A stretch of DNA of 64,000 bases from UBA1563 sp037440065. GTDB lineage: Bacteria; Bacteroidota; Ignavibacteria; Ignavibacteriales; Ignavibacteriaceae. A program made the translations under genes and the position numbers. Location of the stretch: assembly GCA_037440065.1 (NCBI GenBank), contig JBBIUV010000020.1:1-64000 (forward strand), in the 5' to 3' direction. Below, one piece after another: positions 1 through 8,618 of the stretch. The notes beneath the pieces are model-generated. The model was not told where the DNA came from. It saw nothing but the letters and a program-made list of their open reading frames with translations, and did no database searches. Within the stretch, counting starts at the first letter, position 1. Every line of letters begins with the position of its first letter.

Positions 1-219
1 GATAGTAATGTTAAGATCTCAATCTACAAAGTAACCGGTGAATTAGTAAAAGTTCTCGTAAGCGGAACAAAGACAGCCGGCAACTATGAAGTAACGATGA
101 ATACTGCACATGAAAATGTAGAGTTCTCATCAGGCATCTACTTCTACTCAATAGAAGCCAATGCAGTAGACGGATCAAGCACATTTAAACAAACCAAGAA
201 GATGATCCTTCTGAAGTAA
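1..219 (+). CDS. C-terminal end of a T9SS-sorted secreted protein (5' truncated)
   Basis: The window opens inside this gene; 72 codons and the stop TAA are present. The translation is the last part of a Por-secretion (T9SS type A) sorting domain, with the typical VKISIYKVTGELVKVL core, the GIYFYSIEA strand and the terminal KKMILLK. This domain directs proteins across the outer membrane of Bacteroidota/Ignavibacteria and is normally cleaved off. The amino-acid sequence is identical to the last 72 residues of the multihaem cytochrome at 684-3119; the three coding differences are all synonymous third-position changes. The body of the protein lies upstream and is unknown, but a second multihaem cytochrome is possible. 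A strong terminator follows. Confidence 0.85.
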   Translation, partial: DSNVKISIYKVTGELVKVLVSGTKTAGNYEVTMNTAHENVEFSSGIYFYSIEANAVDGSSTFKQTKKMILLK

Positions 220-250
220 TTTCATCAGAGAGAACTAATCTTTCAGTAAG

Positions 251-277
251 AAGAGCCGCCCAAGTGCGGCTCTTTTT
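251..277 (+). terminator. Intrinsic terminator of the truncated T9SS gene
   Basis: Perfect 9-bp stem AAGAGCCGC (251-259) / GCGGCTCTT (266-274) with a 6-nt loop and a T-run, 31 bases after the stop codon. Confidence 0.9.
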
Positions 278-280
278 ATT

Positions 281-683
281 TTAAAAAAAAGAACAGCACA
301 ATAAAAAGTCTCAATAAAATATTTATCAGGTAGGTTCATTGAAATGTTTTTCAATTCTCATCATAATCTTTTCAGCATGAAGAAGATATCTTCAACTTTT
401 CACAGAAAAAATCTTTTGGCAAATAACTTTAATTGCATTTTAATTAAGATTGACGAAGGCCAACATCTGCTTAATAAAAAGAGAGAATAATCGCTTAATG
501 TTGCTTAAAAACAAGGGTTCTTTTAGTAGAGAAGTAATTTATTGAACTTGAAAATGAACGAAACTTCTTTCTGCATCTAAAAGAAATATTATCAATTATT
601 TTGCATTATTTGCTATGGAACACTATTTGTTGGTTAGGGAACGCAATTAACTAACATGTTCACAATAAACATAGAGGACATTT
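281..683. other. Intergenic region without recognisable gene
   Basis: About 400 A+T-rich bases between the terminator and the cytochrome gene. Both strands lack a convincing reading frame, and I see no tRNA-like fold or tandem repeat. It must contain the promoter of the cytochrome, but no clear -35/-10 or TAnnTTTG-type element stands out. The AGAGGA ribosome-binding site at 673-678 belongs to the next gene. Confidence 0.6.
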
Positions 684-3119
684 ATGAAACGATATCTACG
701 TTTCTTCATTTTCACTCTCTTTGCTGCAAGTTTAGCTTTTCCGCAAACCGTAAAAGTTAAAAGAGTAGCAGTTTCTCCCGCAGATCAAAAACTGAAACCG
801 TGGGCAGGAACACTTTCTACCGGACTAAAAGTTGTTGGTAAAGCATCATCAGTCTATTTTGTTGCTGATACAACAGGCTCCGGTGCAACAGCCGTTACGA
901 CCTTTGAGTGGTCAATCAAAGAAAAACCTGGTACTTCAGTTGCGGCTTTTGATACTACAACCAGAAAGGATGCTCATTTCAAACCGGATGTAATTGGGCA
1001 ATACGTTATTCAAGTTTCTGTAAACGGCGGCGCTAAAACTGCTGTTGACACAATCTTTGCAAGTACTTTTAAAGGAAGTCTTGCTACCGGATTAACTTGC
1101 GGAACGTGCCATCCTTCAGTAAACACTGATTACAATCTAACAAAACATCCCTCAATTTATAAACGCGGATTAACCGGAATGTTGGAAAACACCCCTGAAA
1201 CCGGTTATAAAGGAGCTTATGGTACATCTTGTGCAAGATGCCATACTACCGGTTATGATTTAACCGCCGATAATGGAAATTTTGGATTTGAAGCTAAAAA
1301 GACCGGTTGGGATACTACCTGGTATAAACCAGATGTATTGGTTGGGAACGAAATTTTTATTCCTTATAACGATCAAACAAGATGGAATTTATTGGGCACA
1401 GCTCCTTACTCGACAGTAATGCCTACTGCAACTATCGGCTGCGAAAGCTGCCATGGTGCTGGAAATGATCACATTCTTGCCGGCGGAAATAAAGCGAAGA
1501 TCGCAAAAACAGTTGAAGGCGGAGTTTGCTTGCAATGTCATGATTCTCCTTCGAAGCACAGTATCGGTATGTATTGGAAAGAGTCAAAACATGCAACGAT
1601 GCCTTTAAGCGGTGAAGAAGCCGGAAGGTCAAGTTGTTATCCTTGCCATAGTGGCGCTGCATTAGTTAAATTTGCTGCAAATCCAGCCGCTCCCGGTTAT
1701 GATCAAGTAGCTGATAATATACCATCTATTTCTTGCGTAGCTTGCCACGATCCTCATTCAGCTAATCATGAATATCAATTAAGATTAGTTACAGTTGATT
1801 CATTGAAAAATGGTTATAAACCAGCTGTAGGTTTAGGCGGAACTGGTCAACTTTGTATGAATTGCCATAAAGCTAGAGTTAATTCTACTACTCAAGTAAA
1901 TGGATACATGACTACCTTTAATACTCCTGGTAAAAATTATCCATCAAGAATTTATCCTCACTATAGTCCGCAAGCCGACATGTTCTTAGGACAAAACTCA
2001 TACGACTTTGGTGTTGCAACAATTCAAGGTGTAATGACACATGAAGGTGTTGAGAACGCTTGCGTTACTTGCCATATGTCTCCAAGAGTTAATGGTTCAG
2101 GAATTCTCTCCAACCACGCAATGGGTATGGTAGATGGAACCGGGAAAGATATTGTTACTGCTTGTAAGAGCTGCCACGGAAATATTACTTCATTCGAAGA
2201 AATTAAAGCCAGTACAGATTATGATGGTAACGGTATCGTTGAATCATCAAGAAAAGAAATCGACGGTTTGGTTGCTATACTTGGCGATCTTTTACCAAAA
2301 GATGCTAGTGGTATGGTCATTGAACTTGCCAATACTGCAACAAGAGCTGCAGACTCTGCTGCAATTGCTAATGTTGCAACTAATCCATATAGAGAAAGAG
2401 TATTCCCTGGAATCTGGAATTATTACTTTGTTGTTAATGACTTCAGCCATGGTGCTCACAATGCAAGATATACTGTTCAGTTATTAAATTACACAATTCA
2501 ATATGTAAAAACTGGTATTGTTCCTGTTGAATTAACTTCATTTACCGGAGCTATCAGCAACGGTATTGTTACCTTACAATGGCAGACTGCTACTGAAAAG
2601 AACAACAAAGGATTTGAAGTTCAACGCAAAATCGGAACAAACTGGGAAACCATTAGTTTCTTAAATGGTAAAGGAACTACGTCTGAGATCAGCAAATACA
2701 GCTATTCAGATAATTTGTCTAAATTGAATGTAGCTGGATCTGTTTCATACAGACTACGCCAGATCGATTTGGACGGAACTGTAACTTATTCTAAAGAAGT
2801 TAATGTAAGTTATACTTCAGCACCAAAATCATTCAGCTTGTCACAAAACTATCCGAATCCGTTCAACCCATCAACGACAATTCGTTATGCGTTACCGTTC
2901 GATAGTAATGTTAAGATCTCAATCTACAAAGTAACCGGTGAATTAGTAAAAGTTCTCGTAAGCGGAACAAAGACAGCCGGCAACTATGAAGTAACGATGA
3001 ATACTGCACATGAAAATGTAGAGTTCTCATCAGGCATCTACTTCTATTCAATAGAAGCCAATGCAGTAGACGGATCAAGCACATTTAAACAAACTAAGAA
3101 GATGATTCTTCTGAAGTAA
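684..3119 (+). CDS. Extracellular nine-haem c-type cytochrome with T9SS sorting domain
   Basis: An 811-residue secreted multihaem cytochrome. Residues 1-21 form a signal peptide. A PKD/Ig-like domain follows (about 40-130), then nine CXXCH haem-binding motifs between residues 139 and about 498: CGTCH, CARCH, CESCH, CLQCH, CYPCH, CVACH, CMNCH, CVTCH and CKSCH. Next comes a fibronectin-like linker (about 612-710) and the T9SS tail beginning at FSLSQNYPNPFNP. Family knowledge: such cytochromes carry electrons, and the tail implies export across the outer membrane, so I infer a cell-surface electron-transfer role or a surface haem enzyme. The start ATG has AGAGGA 5 nt upstream. The last 219 bases duplicate the preceding gene's end. 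The electron partner and substrate cannot be told from sequence. Confidence 0.9.
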   Translation: MKRYLRFFIFTLFAASLAFPQTVKVKRVAVSPADQKLKPWAGTLSTGLKVVGKASSVYFVADTTGSGATAVTTFEWSIKEKPGTSVAAFDTTTRKDAHFKPDVIGQYVIQVSVNGGAKTAVDTIFASTFKGSLATGLTCGTCHPSVNTDYNLTKHPSIYKRGLTGMLENTPETGYKGAYGTSCARCHTTGYDLTADNGNFGFEAKKTGWDTTWYKPDVLVGNEIFIPYNDQTRWNLLGTAPYSTVMPTATIGCESCHGAGNDHILAGGNKAKIAKTVEGGVCLQCHDSPSKHSIGMYWKESKHATMPLSGEEAGRSSCYPCHSGAALVKFAANPAAPGYDQVADNIPSISCVACHDPHSANHEYQLRLVTVDSLKNGYKPAVGLGGTGQLCMNCHKARVNSTTQVNGYMTTFNTPGKNYPSRIYPHYSPQADMFLGQNSYDFGVATIQGVMTHEGVENACVTCHMSPRVNGSGILSNHAMGMVDGTGKDIVTACKSCHGNITSFEEIKASTDYDGNGIVESSRKEIDGLVAILGDLLPKDASGMVIELANTATRAADSAAIANVATNPYRERVFPGIWNYYFVVNDFSHGAHNARYTVQLLNYTIQYVKTGIVPVELTSFTGAISNGIVTLQWQTATEKNNKGFEVQRKIGTNWETISFLNGKGTTSEISKYSYSDNLSKLNVAGSVSYRLRQIDLDGTVTYSKEVNVSYTSAPKSFSLSQNYPNPFNPSTTIRYALPFDSNVKISIYKVTGELVKVLVSGTKTAGNYEVTMNTAHENVEFSSGIYFYSIEANAVDGSSTFKQTKKMILLK

Positions 3120-3180
3120 TTTCATCAGAGAGAACTAATCTTTCAGTAAGAAGAGCCGCCCGAGTGCGGCTCTTTTTTTT
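2901..3180 (+). repeat. Direct repeat copy B: T9SS tail plus terminator
   Basis: Second copy of the repeat at 1-280. Identity begins at or before 2901 and ends at the T-run of the terminator; the flanks beyond 3180 are unrelated to those beyond 280. Confidence 0.95.
3151..3180 (+). terminator. Intrinsic terminator of the multihaem cytochrome
   Basis: 9-bp stem AAGAGCCGC (3151-3159) / GCGGCTCTT (3166-3174) followed by an uninterrupted run of T. Same hairpin as at 251-277 with one loop change. Confidence 0.92.
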
Positions 3181-3263
3181 GCACTTAGATTAAGTGTGTA
3201 GATTCGATAGAAATATTTAATTTAGAGACACAAAAAATTGATATCATTTATTTTGGAGCGGTT

Positions 3264-4232
3264 ATGATGAAATATAAGAATGTTATTTTTGTCCTGGTTC
3301 TGATGCTTACTAGCATGCTTCAGTCTCAGCAAGTTAAACAAGGGAGTCTCGTTATTCTACCCTTCTATGTAAAGGGAGTTGACAAAAATACCGTTTCTAC
3401 AGCGGAAGAAATTCTTAGACTAGAGATGGAAAATCTCAGCACGAAAAACATTTCTTTAGCAAATAGCTCCATGCCCTCAAATACCGACAGTAATTGTACC
3501 AGCACGGATTGTGCTGCTGATTGGGGAAAACAATTAAAAGCCGATCAGGTGGTTTCCTGCCAAATGCTTACACTCGGTCAAAAACTAATTGTCCAATACT
3601 TTTTAATTGATGTTGAACAAAAGGCAGTACTACTCGCTGATAAACTAACTTCCACTTCAGTTGAAGACCTTGATGTAGTTATGAAACGGATGGCGATCAG
3701 CATAACAAGTCTTGAGTCGGCAAAAAAATCCGCACAGGTTGGAGCGATTACTGAAAATGAATCAAAACCGTTCTTTCTAAGAAGTGGGCGCAAATATAAT
3801 AATTGGTCGTTTGGGTATTTATATCCGCGGCAAGGATATGGAACAGATCAAAAATCTTTTACGATGGATGTAAAAATTGGGTCGGAAGTTGAAGATCTGG
3901 AATATGGTGTGCAGCTTTTATATAGAGAGGGAATCGGGGCAAACATTTTCACTTCATATCTTTTCAGTAAAAAGGATTTTTGCCCTTACATCGGTGGTGG
4001 TGTAGGATTCCATCTTGTAGAACATCATGAAGATAGTTATCGAATACTTACCGGGAATACTTTTACAAAGCAAGATGACAAAAAAGGGGATGGATTTGAG
4101 GTGCTTGCTAACGTCGGTCTACGGCTGTTTCACACCTATAGTTTCAGAGTGAACGTTAACCTTGCGTATACGTATTCCTTCAACGATTTTAAAAGTGAAG
4201 CGGTTGTATTAACCCTGGGATTTTTCTATTAA
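3264..4232 (+). CDS. Periplasmic CsgG/LpoB-like domain joined to an outer-membrane barrel
   Basis: A 322-residue exported protein. After a signal peptide (about 1-22), residues 28-150 resemble the CsgG/TolB-N/LpoB-type alpha-beta fold: a hydrophobic VILPFYV strand, a helix, two cysteines close together (CTSTDC) and a strand of the QYFLIDVE type. The second half (about 180-322) has alternating aromatic/polar beta-strands with glycine turns (PYIGGGVGFHL) and ends in LTLGFFY, as outer-membrane barrels do. The domain call is by eye and the function is unknown. ATGs at 3264 and 3267 are both usable; GGAG at 3255-3258 fits either. A terminator precedes the gene, so it has its own promoter. Confidence 0.6.
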   Translation: MMKYKNVIFVLVLMLTSMLQSQQVKQGSLVILPFYVKGVDKNTVSTAEEILRLEMENLSTKNISLANSSMPSNTDSNCTSTDCAADWGKQLKADQVVSCQMLTLGQKLIVQYFLIDVEQKAVLLADKLTSTSVEDLDVVMKRMAISITSLESAKKSAQVGAITENESKPFFLRSGRKYNNWSFGYLYPRQGYGTDQKSFTMDVKIGSEVEDLEYGVQLLYREGIGANIFTSYLFSKKDFCPYIGGGVGFHLVEHHEDSYRILTGNTFTKQDDKKGDGFEVLANVGLRLFHTYSFRVNVNLAYTYSFNDFKSEAVVLTLGFFY

Positions 4233-4276
4233 GTGATTTGCTATCAAATAATTGACATGTTTGTTTTGAAATTTTG

Positions 4277-4924
4277 ATGGAAAAATTAAAATTGAAGTTA
4301 AAAAAGAATAACACGAATATATTATTTATAATTTTAGTAACAATTTTATCTCTTGATGGATTTGGACAGAGTCCCAACGCTGGAATACTTTTAAAGTGTG
4401 GCAATACGAAATATGCAAATATTCATGGGTTTCAATTTGCTGGAGGTAACGGTCCTGGTACATGGAAATTCGGTCCAATCATCGGTACCGGAATCGAGTA
4501 TAATATTAACAAAAGCTGGTCAGCTCAAGCAACTTTGGAATACTCTTATAACATTTATGATGACTCAAAAACTTGGACACATTCGTTAATTATTGGGAAA
4601 AACACGGTTGTTGATATCATGGGAAATATTAAGAAAAAGTGGAGTTGGTTTTATTTTATTGCAGGAGTTGGCTATTCTATTCAAAAAAATTCTGAGACCT
4701 ATTCTATCGTGTATGATAATTCAATTTACAGTGGAGGTCGTTATTATAAGTATATTTTTGACGAGGGGACATCAGCAAATGTATTAACCGGGTTGCTGGG
4801 AGTGGGCTCTCAATTTAAAATCACAAATAGCATTGATTTTTTTATTGAGGGAAGTATTCGTGGAAGAAGATACGGATCTACAGCTGCACAACTAGGAATA
4901 ATTTATGAAATATGGGATCAATAA
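4277..4924 (+). CDS. Outer-membrane beta-barrel protein, hypothetical
   Basis: A 215-residue protein. It has an unusually lysine-rich start (MEKLKLKLKKN), a hydrophobic signal segment (about 14-30) and then alternating-strand, glycine- and aromatic-rich sequence typical of small 8-strand porin-like barrels (GPIIGTGIEYNINKSWSAQA). No catalytic motif is visible. The ATG at 4277 is preferred to the in-frame TTG just before it. There is no clear Shine-Dalgarno sequence, and the gene starts 44 bases after the preceding barrel gene, so the two may be co-transcribed. The function is not recognisable. Confidence 0.6.
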   Translation: MEKLKLKLKKNNTNILFIILVTILSLDGFGQSPNAGILLKCGNTKYANIHGFQFAGGNGPGTWKFGPIIGTGIEYNINKSWSAQATLEYSYNIYDDSKTWTHSLIIGKNTVVDIMGNIKKKWSWFYFIAGVGYSIQKNSETYSIVYDNSIYSGGRYYKYIFDEGTSANVLTGLLGVGSQFKITNSIDFFIEGSIRGRRYGSTAAQLGIIYEIWDQ

Positions 4925-5032
4925 ATTGAATTACTTTAATTGTTTCTCCCAATAACTTCAGCTTAAGATTTTACACCATACTATTTCCTACATATTACAT
5001 CCTTTTGTGTACCCCAAAATTTAGTGGTAATT

Positions 5033-5086
5033 TTGTTCAGTACTTTTAGAAATTTTAATTGAACAATCGCTTTAAATCTGAACAAT
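5033..5086. promoter_or_regulatory. Possible operator: three TGAACAA half-sites
   Basis: The 7-mer TGAACAA occurs on the plus strand at 5060-5066 and 5080-5086, and inverted (TTGTTCA) at 5033-5039. All three lie 85-140 bases upstream of the ATG of the metabolic operon that starts at 5173. The arrangement (one inverted pair plus a direct copy) resembles a repressor site, but it is only a by-eye motif in A+T-rich DNA. Confidence 0.3.
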
Positions 5087-5172
5087 TAAGAATGAACTGA
5101 AAATCTTTATGCCCCTTTCACTTTTTCACATCAGAACATCCCACAAAAACAATTACTTAATCAGGAGAGAAT

Positions 5173-6291
5173 ATGAGCAAATATAAAATAGCATGGCTGC
5201 CGGGAGACGGCATTGGTATTGAGGTCCTTGAAGCAGCAAAAATAGTTTTAGACAAATTAAATCTTGACGCTGAATATATCCACGGTGATATCGGCTGGGA
5301 ATTTTGGTGTAAAGAAGGTGATGCTTTCCCACAGCGCACCATCGATCTCTTAAATAATGTTGATGCCGCAATGTTCGGTGCAATCACTTCTAAGCCCGTT
5401 AAAACTGCTGAAGCAGAACTCGTTCCAGAATTAAAAGGAATCGGACTTATTTACCGCTCTCCGATTGTAAGAATGCGGCAGCTATTCAACCTTTATATTT
5501 GTTTACGCCCATGCAAAGCCTACCCGGGAAATCCCTTGAATTTCAAAGAGAATATTGATATTGTTGTCTTCAGAGAGAACACAGAAGATCTGTATTGCGG
5601 AGTTGAATTTAATCCGGTTCCGCAAGAATTGGCAGATGTTCTTACAAAATTATCAAAACCATTTTCGACCTTCAGTAAAATGCCTTTAGATGAATACGCG
5701 ATCTCCACAAAGATCAATACAAAAAAAGGTTCTGAACGAATTGTGCGTGCGGCATTTGAGTTTGCAAGAAAATTTAATCGTAAAAAAGTTACGATTGTAC
5801 ATAAAGCAAATGTTGTACGTGCAACCGACGGATTGTTCTTCGATATTGCAAAAGAAGTCGCCAAGGAGTATCCCGAAATTCAAATGGATGACGCAAACAT
5901 TGACGCGATGACGATGTGGCTGCTTAAAAATCCATACAGCTATGATGTACTTGTTGCACCGAATCTTTATGGTGATATTATTTCTGATCTAGCCGCACAA
6001 ATGGTTGGCGGACTCGGATTCGGTTGTTCTGGAAATATTGGTGAAAAACTTGCGGTGTTCGAACCTTCACACGGTTCTGCTCCGAAATATACCGGTTTGT
6101 ATAAAGTGAATCCCATCGCCACAATTCTTGCCGCCAAAATGATGCTTGATTGGCTCGGTGAAAAAGAAATGGGAGATAAATTAGAAAAAGCAACTGCCGA
6201 AGTTATTGCTGAAGGAAAAATTAGAACATACGACATGGGCGGTAGTAATAAAACATTCGAAATTGCAGAAGCGATAGCAGAGAAGTTGTAA
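5173..6291 (+). CDS. Isocitrate/isopropylmalate-family dehydrogenase, probably NADP-linked
   Basis: A 372-residue beta-decarboxylating dehydrogenase, the usual length for the family. Family motifs are present: LPGDGIG near the N-terminus, ENTEDLYCG, and the metal-binding aspartates in the DVLVAPNLYGDIISD region. In the substrate helix the sequence is S96-P-I98-V-R-M-R102; E. coli isocitrate dehydrogenase has SLNVALR there, so the Ser is kept but the Asn that helps bind the gamma-carboxylate is Ile. The cofactor loop reads APK305-Y306-TG, matching the Lys-Tyr pair that binds the NADP phosphate in E. coli Icd rather than the Asp of NAD-type enzymes. In this operon I infer oxidation of a small 2-hydroxyacid such as 3-methylmalate to 2-oxobutyrate, but isocitrate cannot be excluded. 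SD AGGAGAG; first gene of the operon. Confidence 0.85.
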   Translation: MSKYKIAWLPGDGIGIEVLEAAKIVLDKLNLDAEYIHGDIGWEFWCKEGDAFPQRTIDLLNNVDAAMFGAITSKPVKTAEAELVPELKGIGLIYRSPIVRMRQLFNLYICLRPCKAYPGNPLNFKENIDIVVFRENTEDLYCGVEFNPVPQELADVLTKLSKPFSTFSKMPLDEYAISTKINTKKGSERIVRAAFEFARKFNRKKVTIVHKANVVRATDGLFFDIAKEVAKEYPEIQMDDANIDAMTMWLLKNPYSYDVLVAPNLYGDIISDLAAQMVGGLGFGCSGNIGEKLAVFEPSHGSAPKYTGLYKVNPIATILAAKMMLDWLGEKEMGDKLEKATAEVIAEGKIRTYDMGGSNKTFEIAEAIAEKL

Positions 6292-6294
6292 AGA

Positions 6295-6336
6295 GTAGAA
6301 AGTAGAAAGTAGAAAGTTGAAAGTTGAAAGTAAAAA
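6295..6336 (+). repeat. Tandem heptamer repeat (GTAGAAA/GTTGAAA, 6 units)
   Basis: Six consecutive 7-bp units: GTAGAAA three times, GTTGAAA twice, GTAAAAA once. They begin four bases after the stop codon of the dehydrogenase. The same period and consensus recur at 60463-60504, again directly after a stop codon. Confidence 0.9.
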
Positions 6337-6427
6337 GAGAATTCCCGATTAAGGGATTAGTGATCTTAAATCTTTCAATGAGTAGTGACCATTGACAAAT
6401 GATTTGGAATAAAATTCTGGAGTATTT

Positions 6428-7333
6428 TTGGACAAACTAATAATTCACGAAGTCGGAATGCGTGACGGACTTCAAGCAGAAAATGAAGTTGTTGCCACCG
6501 ATCAAAAAATAAAATGGATAAAACAGCTTGCTGAAACCGGCGTTGATATTATTCAAGTCGGATCGTTTGTTAATCCAAAACGAATGCCGCAAATGGCTGA
6601 CACGGATGAACTCTTCAATTATTTTGCTAAAGACGAAAACAAATTGAAGAATGTGATACTTTCCGGATTAGTTTTAAACGAAAAAGGTTTAGAACGTGGA
6701 ATGACCTGTGGTGTTGAAATGTTCTGCATGGGCGTTTCGGCTAGCGAAACACATTCGCAAAAAAACACCGGGATGTCAACTTCTGAAGCAACAAATCGAA
6801 TTATTGCGATGGCGAAGGAAGCAATCGCCGCGGGCAAGAACGTTCAAGTGTCAGTTCAATCTGCTTTTGGTTGCGGCTACGAAGGGAAAATTTCAGAAGA
6901 AAAAGTTCTTTCTCTTGTAAAAATATTTTTAGAAAACGGATTGAAAAATATCAGTCTTGCTGATACTGCGGGACACGCTACTCCCGATCAAGTGGAAAGA
7001 TTATTTACCGCAATTCATAAATTGAACGAGAACATTCCATGCGCTTGCCATTTTCATAATACCTATGGACTTGGTATTGCAAACGCCTACGCCGCATTCA
7101 AAACCGGAGTAAAATATTTTGAATCATCTTTTGCAGGATTAGGCGGATGCCCTTTCACAGCTGTTGCCGCTGGTAATATCGCTACCGAAGATTTAGTTCA
7201 CCTCTTTCAAAAAATGAATTTGCGGAATGACATAAAACTTGAAAACTTGATAGCTATCTCTAAAGAAGCAGAAGAATTTTTCAAACGAGAACTTCCTGGA
7301 GTGATCCACAAAACGGGAAGTATTCCAAATTAA
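6428..7333 (+). CDS. HMG-CoA-lyase-family enzyme, candidate R-citramalyl-CoA lyase
   Basis: A 301-residue DRE-TIM barrel enzyme of the hydroxymethylglutaryl-CoA lyase family. It has the catalytic Arg12-Asp13 (MRDGLQ), metal-binding His208 and His210 (HFHNTYG; many HMG-CoA lyases have HCHDTYG), the active-site Cys241 in GLGGCPF, and the metal Asn in GNIATEDL. The family cleaves or forms 3-hydroxy-acyl-CoA at a C-C bond. The R-citramalyl-CoA lyase of Chloroflexus, which interconverts citramalyl-CoA with acetyl-CoA plus pyruvate, belongs to it. A CoA-transferase 29 nt downstream and isopropylmalate-isomerase-type subunits beyond favour that activity here; HMG-CoA cleavage is the alternative. The start is TTG at 6428, fixed by GGAG at 6419-6422. 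Confidence 0.85.
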   Translation: MDKLIIHEVGMRDGLQAENEVVATDQKIKWIKQLAETGVDIIQVGSFVNPKRMPQMADTDELFNYFAKDENKLKNVILSGLVLNEKGLERGMTCGVEMFCMGVSASETHSQKNTGMSTSEATNRIIAMAKEAIAAGKNVQVSVQSAFGCGYEGKISEEKVLSLVKIFLENGLKNISLADTAGHATPDQVERLFTAIHKLNENIPCACHFHNTYGLGIANAYAAFKTGVKYFESSFAGLGGCPFTAVAAGNIATEDLVHLFQKMNLRNDIKLENLIAISKEAEEFFKRELPGVIHKTGSIPN

Positions 7334-7362
7334 AATATCCAAAAGATAAAACGAAAAGAAGT

Positions 7363-8556
7363 ATGAAATTATTAGATGGTATTCGTGTTCTGGACCTCAC
7401 AAATGTTCTTGCCGGACCTTTCGCAACGCTGCATCTGGCGCTTGCCGGAGCAGAGGTTATTAAAATTGAAAATCCTGTTGATGGTGATCTTGCGCGTAAA
7501 CTCGGTATTGTTACAGAATACAATAAGAAGTTAATGGGAACAAGCTTTCTTGCACAGAATGCGAACAAAAAATCTCTAACCCTGAACATGAAGTTTGAAG
7601 AAGGGAAGGAAATTTTTCGCAAACTTGTAAAAACTGCTGATGTTATAGTTGAGAACTTTCGCCCCGGTGTTATGGCGCGGCTTGGATTTTCGTACGAACA
7701 ACTTTGTGAAATAAATCCTAAAATTATTTACTGTGCAATTTCAGGATTCGGCCAAACCGGTCCCGATGCATTCAAACCAGCATACGATCAGATCATCCAA
7801 GGATTGAGCGGAGTTATGGCGGTGAACGGAGACGAGAGATTAAATCCGTTGCGTGCAGGCTTTCCCGTTTGCGATACAATCGGCGGGGTGAATGCTGCGT
7901 TCGCAATAATGGGAGCGTTGTATTACCGCGAGAAAACTGGCGAAGGACAATTTATTGATGTCGCTATGCTCGATTCAATTATGCCTTATATGGGTTGGGT
8001 TGCGGCGAATCTTTTGATCGGCGGACAGCAGCCTGCGTTAATGGGAAATGATAATTTCACTGCGGCACCATCCGGAACATTCATTACAAAAGACGGTTAC
8101 ATTAATATTGCAGCTAACAAACAAGAGCAATGGCACGACCTCTGCGATATTCTCAGCGTTTCGGAATTAAAAGAAGACATTCGATTTAAAGAAAGAGATA
8201 CACGAAAAAAAAATCGGAAAGAACTTACTCCGCTTATTGAAGAGAAGTTAAAAGAAAAAGAAACAAAATACTGGGCAGAAGTTTTAAACGCTAAAGGAAT
8301 TCCTTCCGGTGAAATTTTATCGCTTGAAGAGGCGCTAAATCAACCTCAAATAAAACATAGAGAAACTTTAAAAACAATTAACACTCCCGGCATTGGAGAT
8401 ATTCCGTTATTCAATTTAACAGCAAAGTTTAATAAAACAACTGCTGAAGTTGAGACTCCTCCTCCAACTCTTGGGCAACACACAGAGGTGATGTTGAAAG
8501 AGTTTGGTTATACAGAAGAGGAAATAAAATCTTTTAAAGAAAAGGGGATTGTGTAA
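7363..8556 (+). CDS. Class III (CaiB/BaiF) CoA-transferase
   Basis: A 397-residue formyl-CoA-transferase-type enzyme, full length for the family. Near the N-terminus, RVLDLTNVLAGPFAT matches the CoA-binding start of the fold. The catalytic aspartate that forms the mixed anhydride is Asp204 in IDVAMLDS, and the glycine-rich DNFTAAPSGTF loop is present. The family moves CoA between carboxylic acids. Next to a citramalyl-CoA-lyase-like gene, the parallel is the succinyl-CoA:citramalate CoA-transferase of the 3-hydroxypropionate cycle, so I infer citramalate as one partner. The actual acid pair is not determinable from sequence. Confidence 0.85.
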   Translation: MKLLDGIRVLDLTNVLAGPFATLHLALAGAEVIKIENPVDGDLARKLGIVTEYNKKLMGTSFLAQNANKKSLTLNMKFEEGKEIFRKLVKTADVIVENFRPGVMARLGFSYEQLCEINPKIIYCAISGFGQTGPDAFKPAYDQIIQGLSGVMAVNGDERLNPLRAGFPVCDTIGGVNAAFAIMGALYYREKTGEGQFIDVAMLDSIMPYMGWVAANLLIGGQQPALMGNDNFTAAPSGTFITKDGYINIAANKQEQWHDLCDILSVSELKEDIRFKERDTRKKNRKELTPLIEEKLKEKETKYWAEVLNAKGIPSGEILSLEEALNQPQIKHRETLKTINTPGIGDIPLFNLTAKFNKTTAEVETPPPTLGQHTEVMLKEFGYTEEEIKSFKEKGIV

Positions 8557-8618
8557 GAGTATAATTAAGTAGTCGGCAATAAAAAGTTTATTTAAATATT
8601 AACTGGAGAAATAAATTT

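Larger units (their letters stand above)
1..280 (+). repeat. Direct repeat copy A: T9SS tail plus terminator
   Basis: Bases 1-280 align without gaps to 2901-3180 (offset 2900) with five mismatches, at 147, 195, 207, 262 and 278. The match covers the coding tail, the spacer and the terminator hairpin and stops abruptly at 281. It continues off the left edge, so its true length is unknown. Confidence 0.95.

Noticed and set aside
5173..6291. Plain isocitrate dehydrogenase of the TCA cycle
   Set aside because: The gamma-carboxylate-binding Asn is replaced by Ile and the operon context is not TCA. Kept as an alternative, not the call.
6295..6336. CRISPR array
   Set aside because: Units are 7 bp with no spacers; there are no cas genes.
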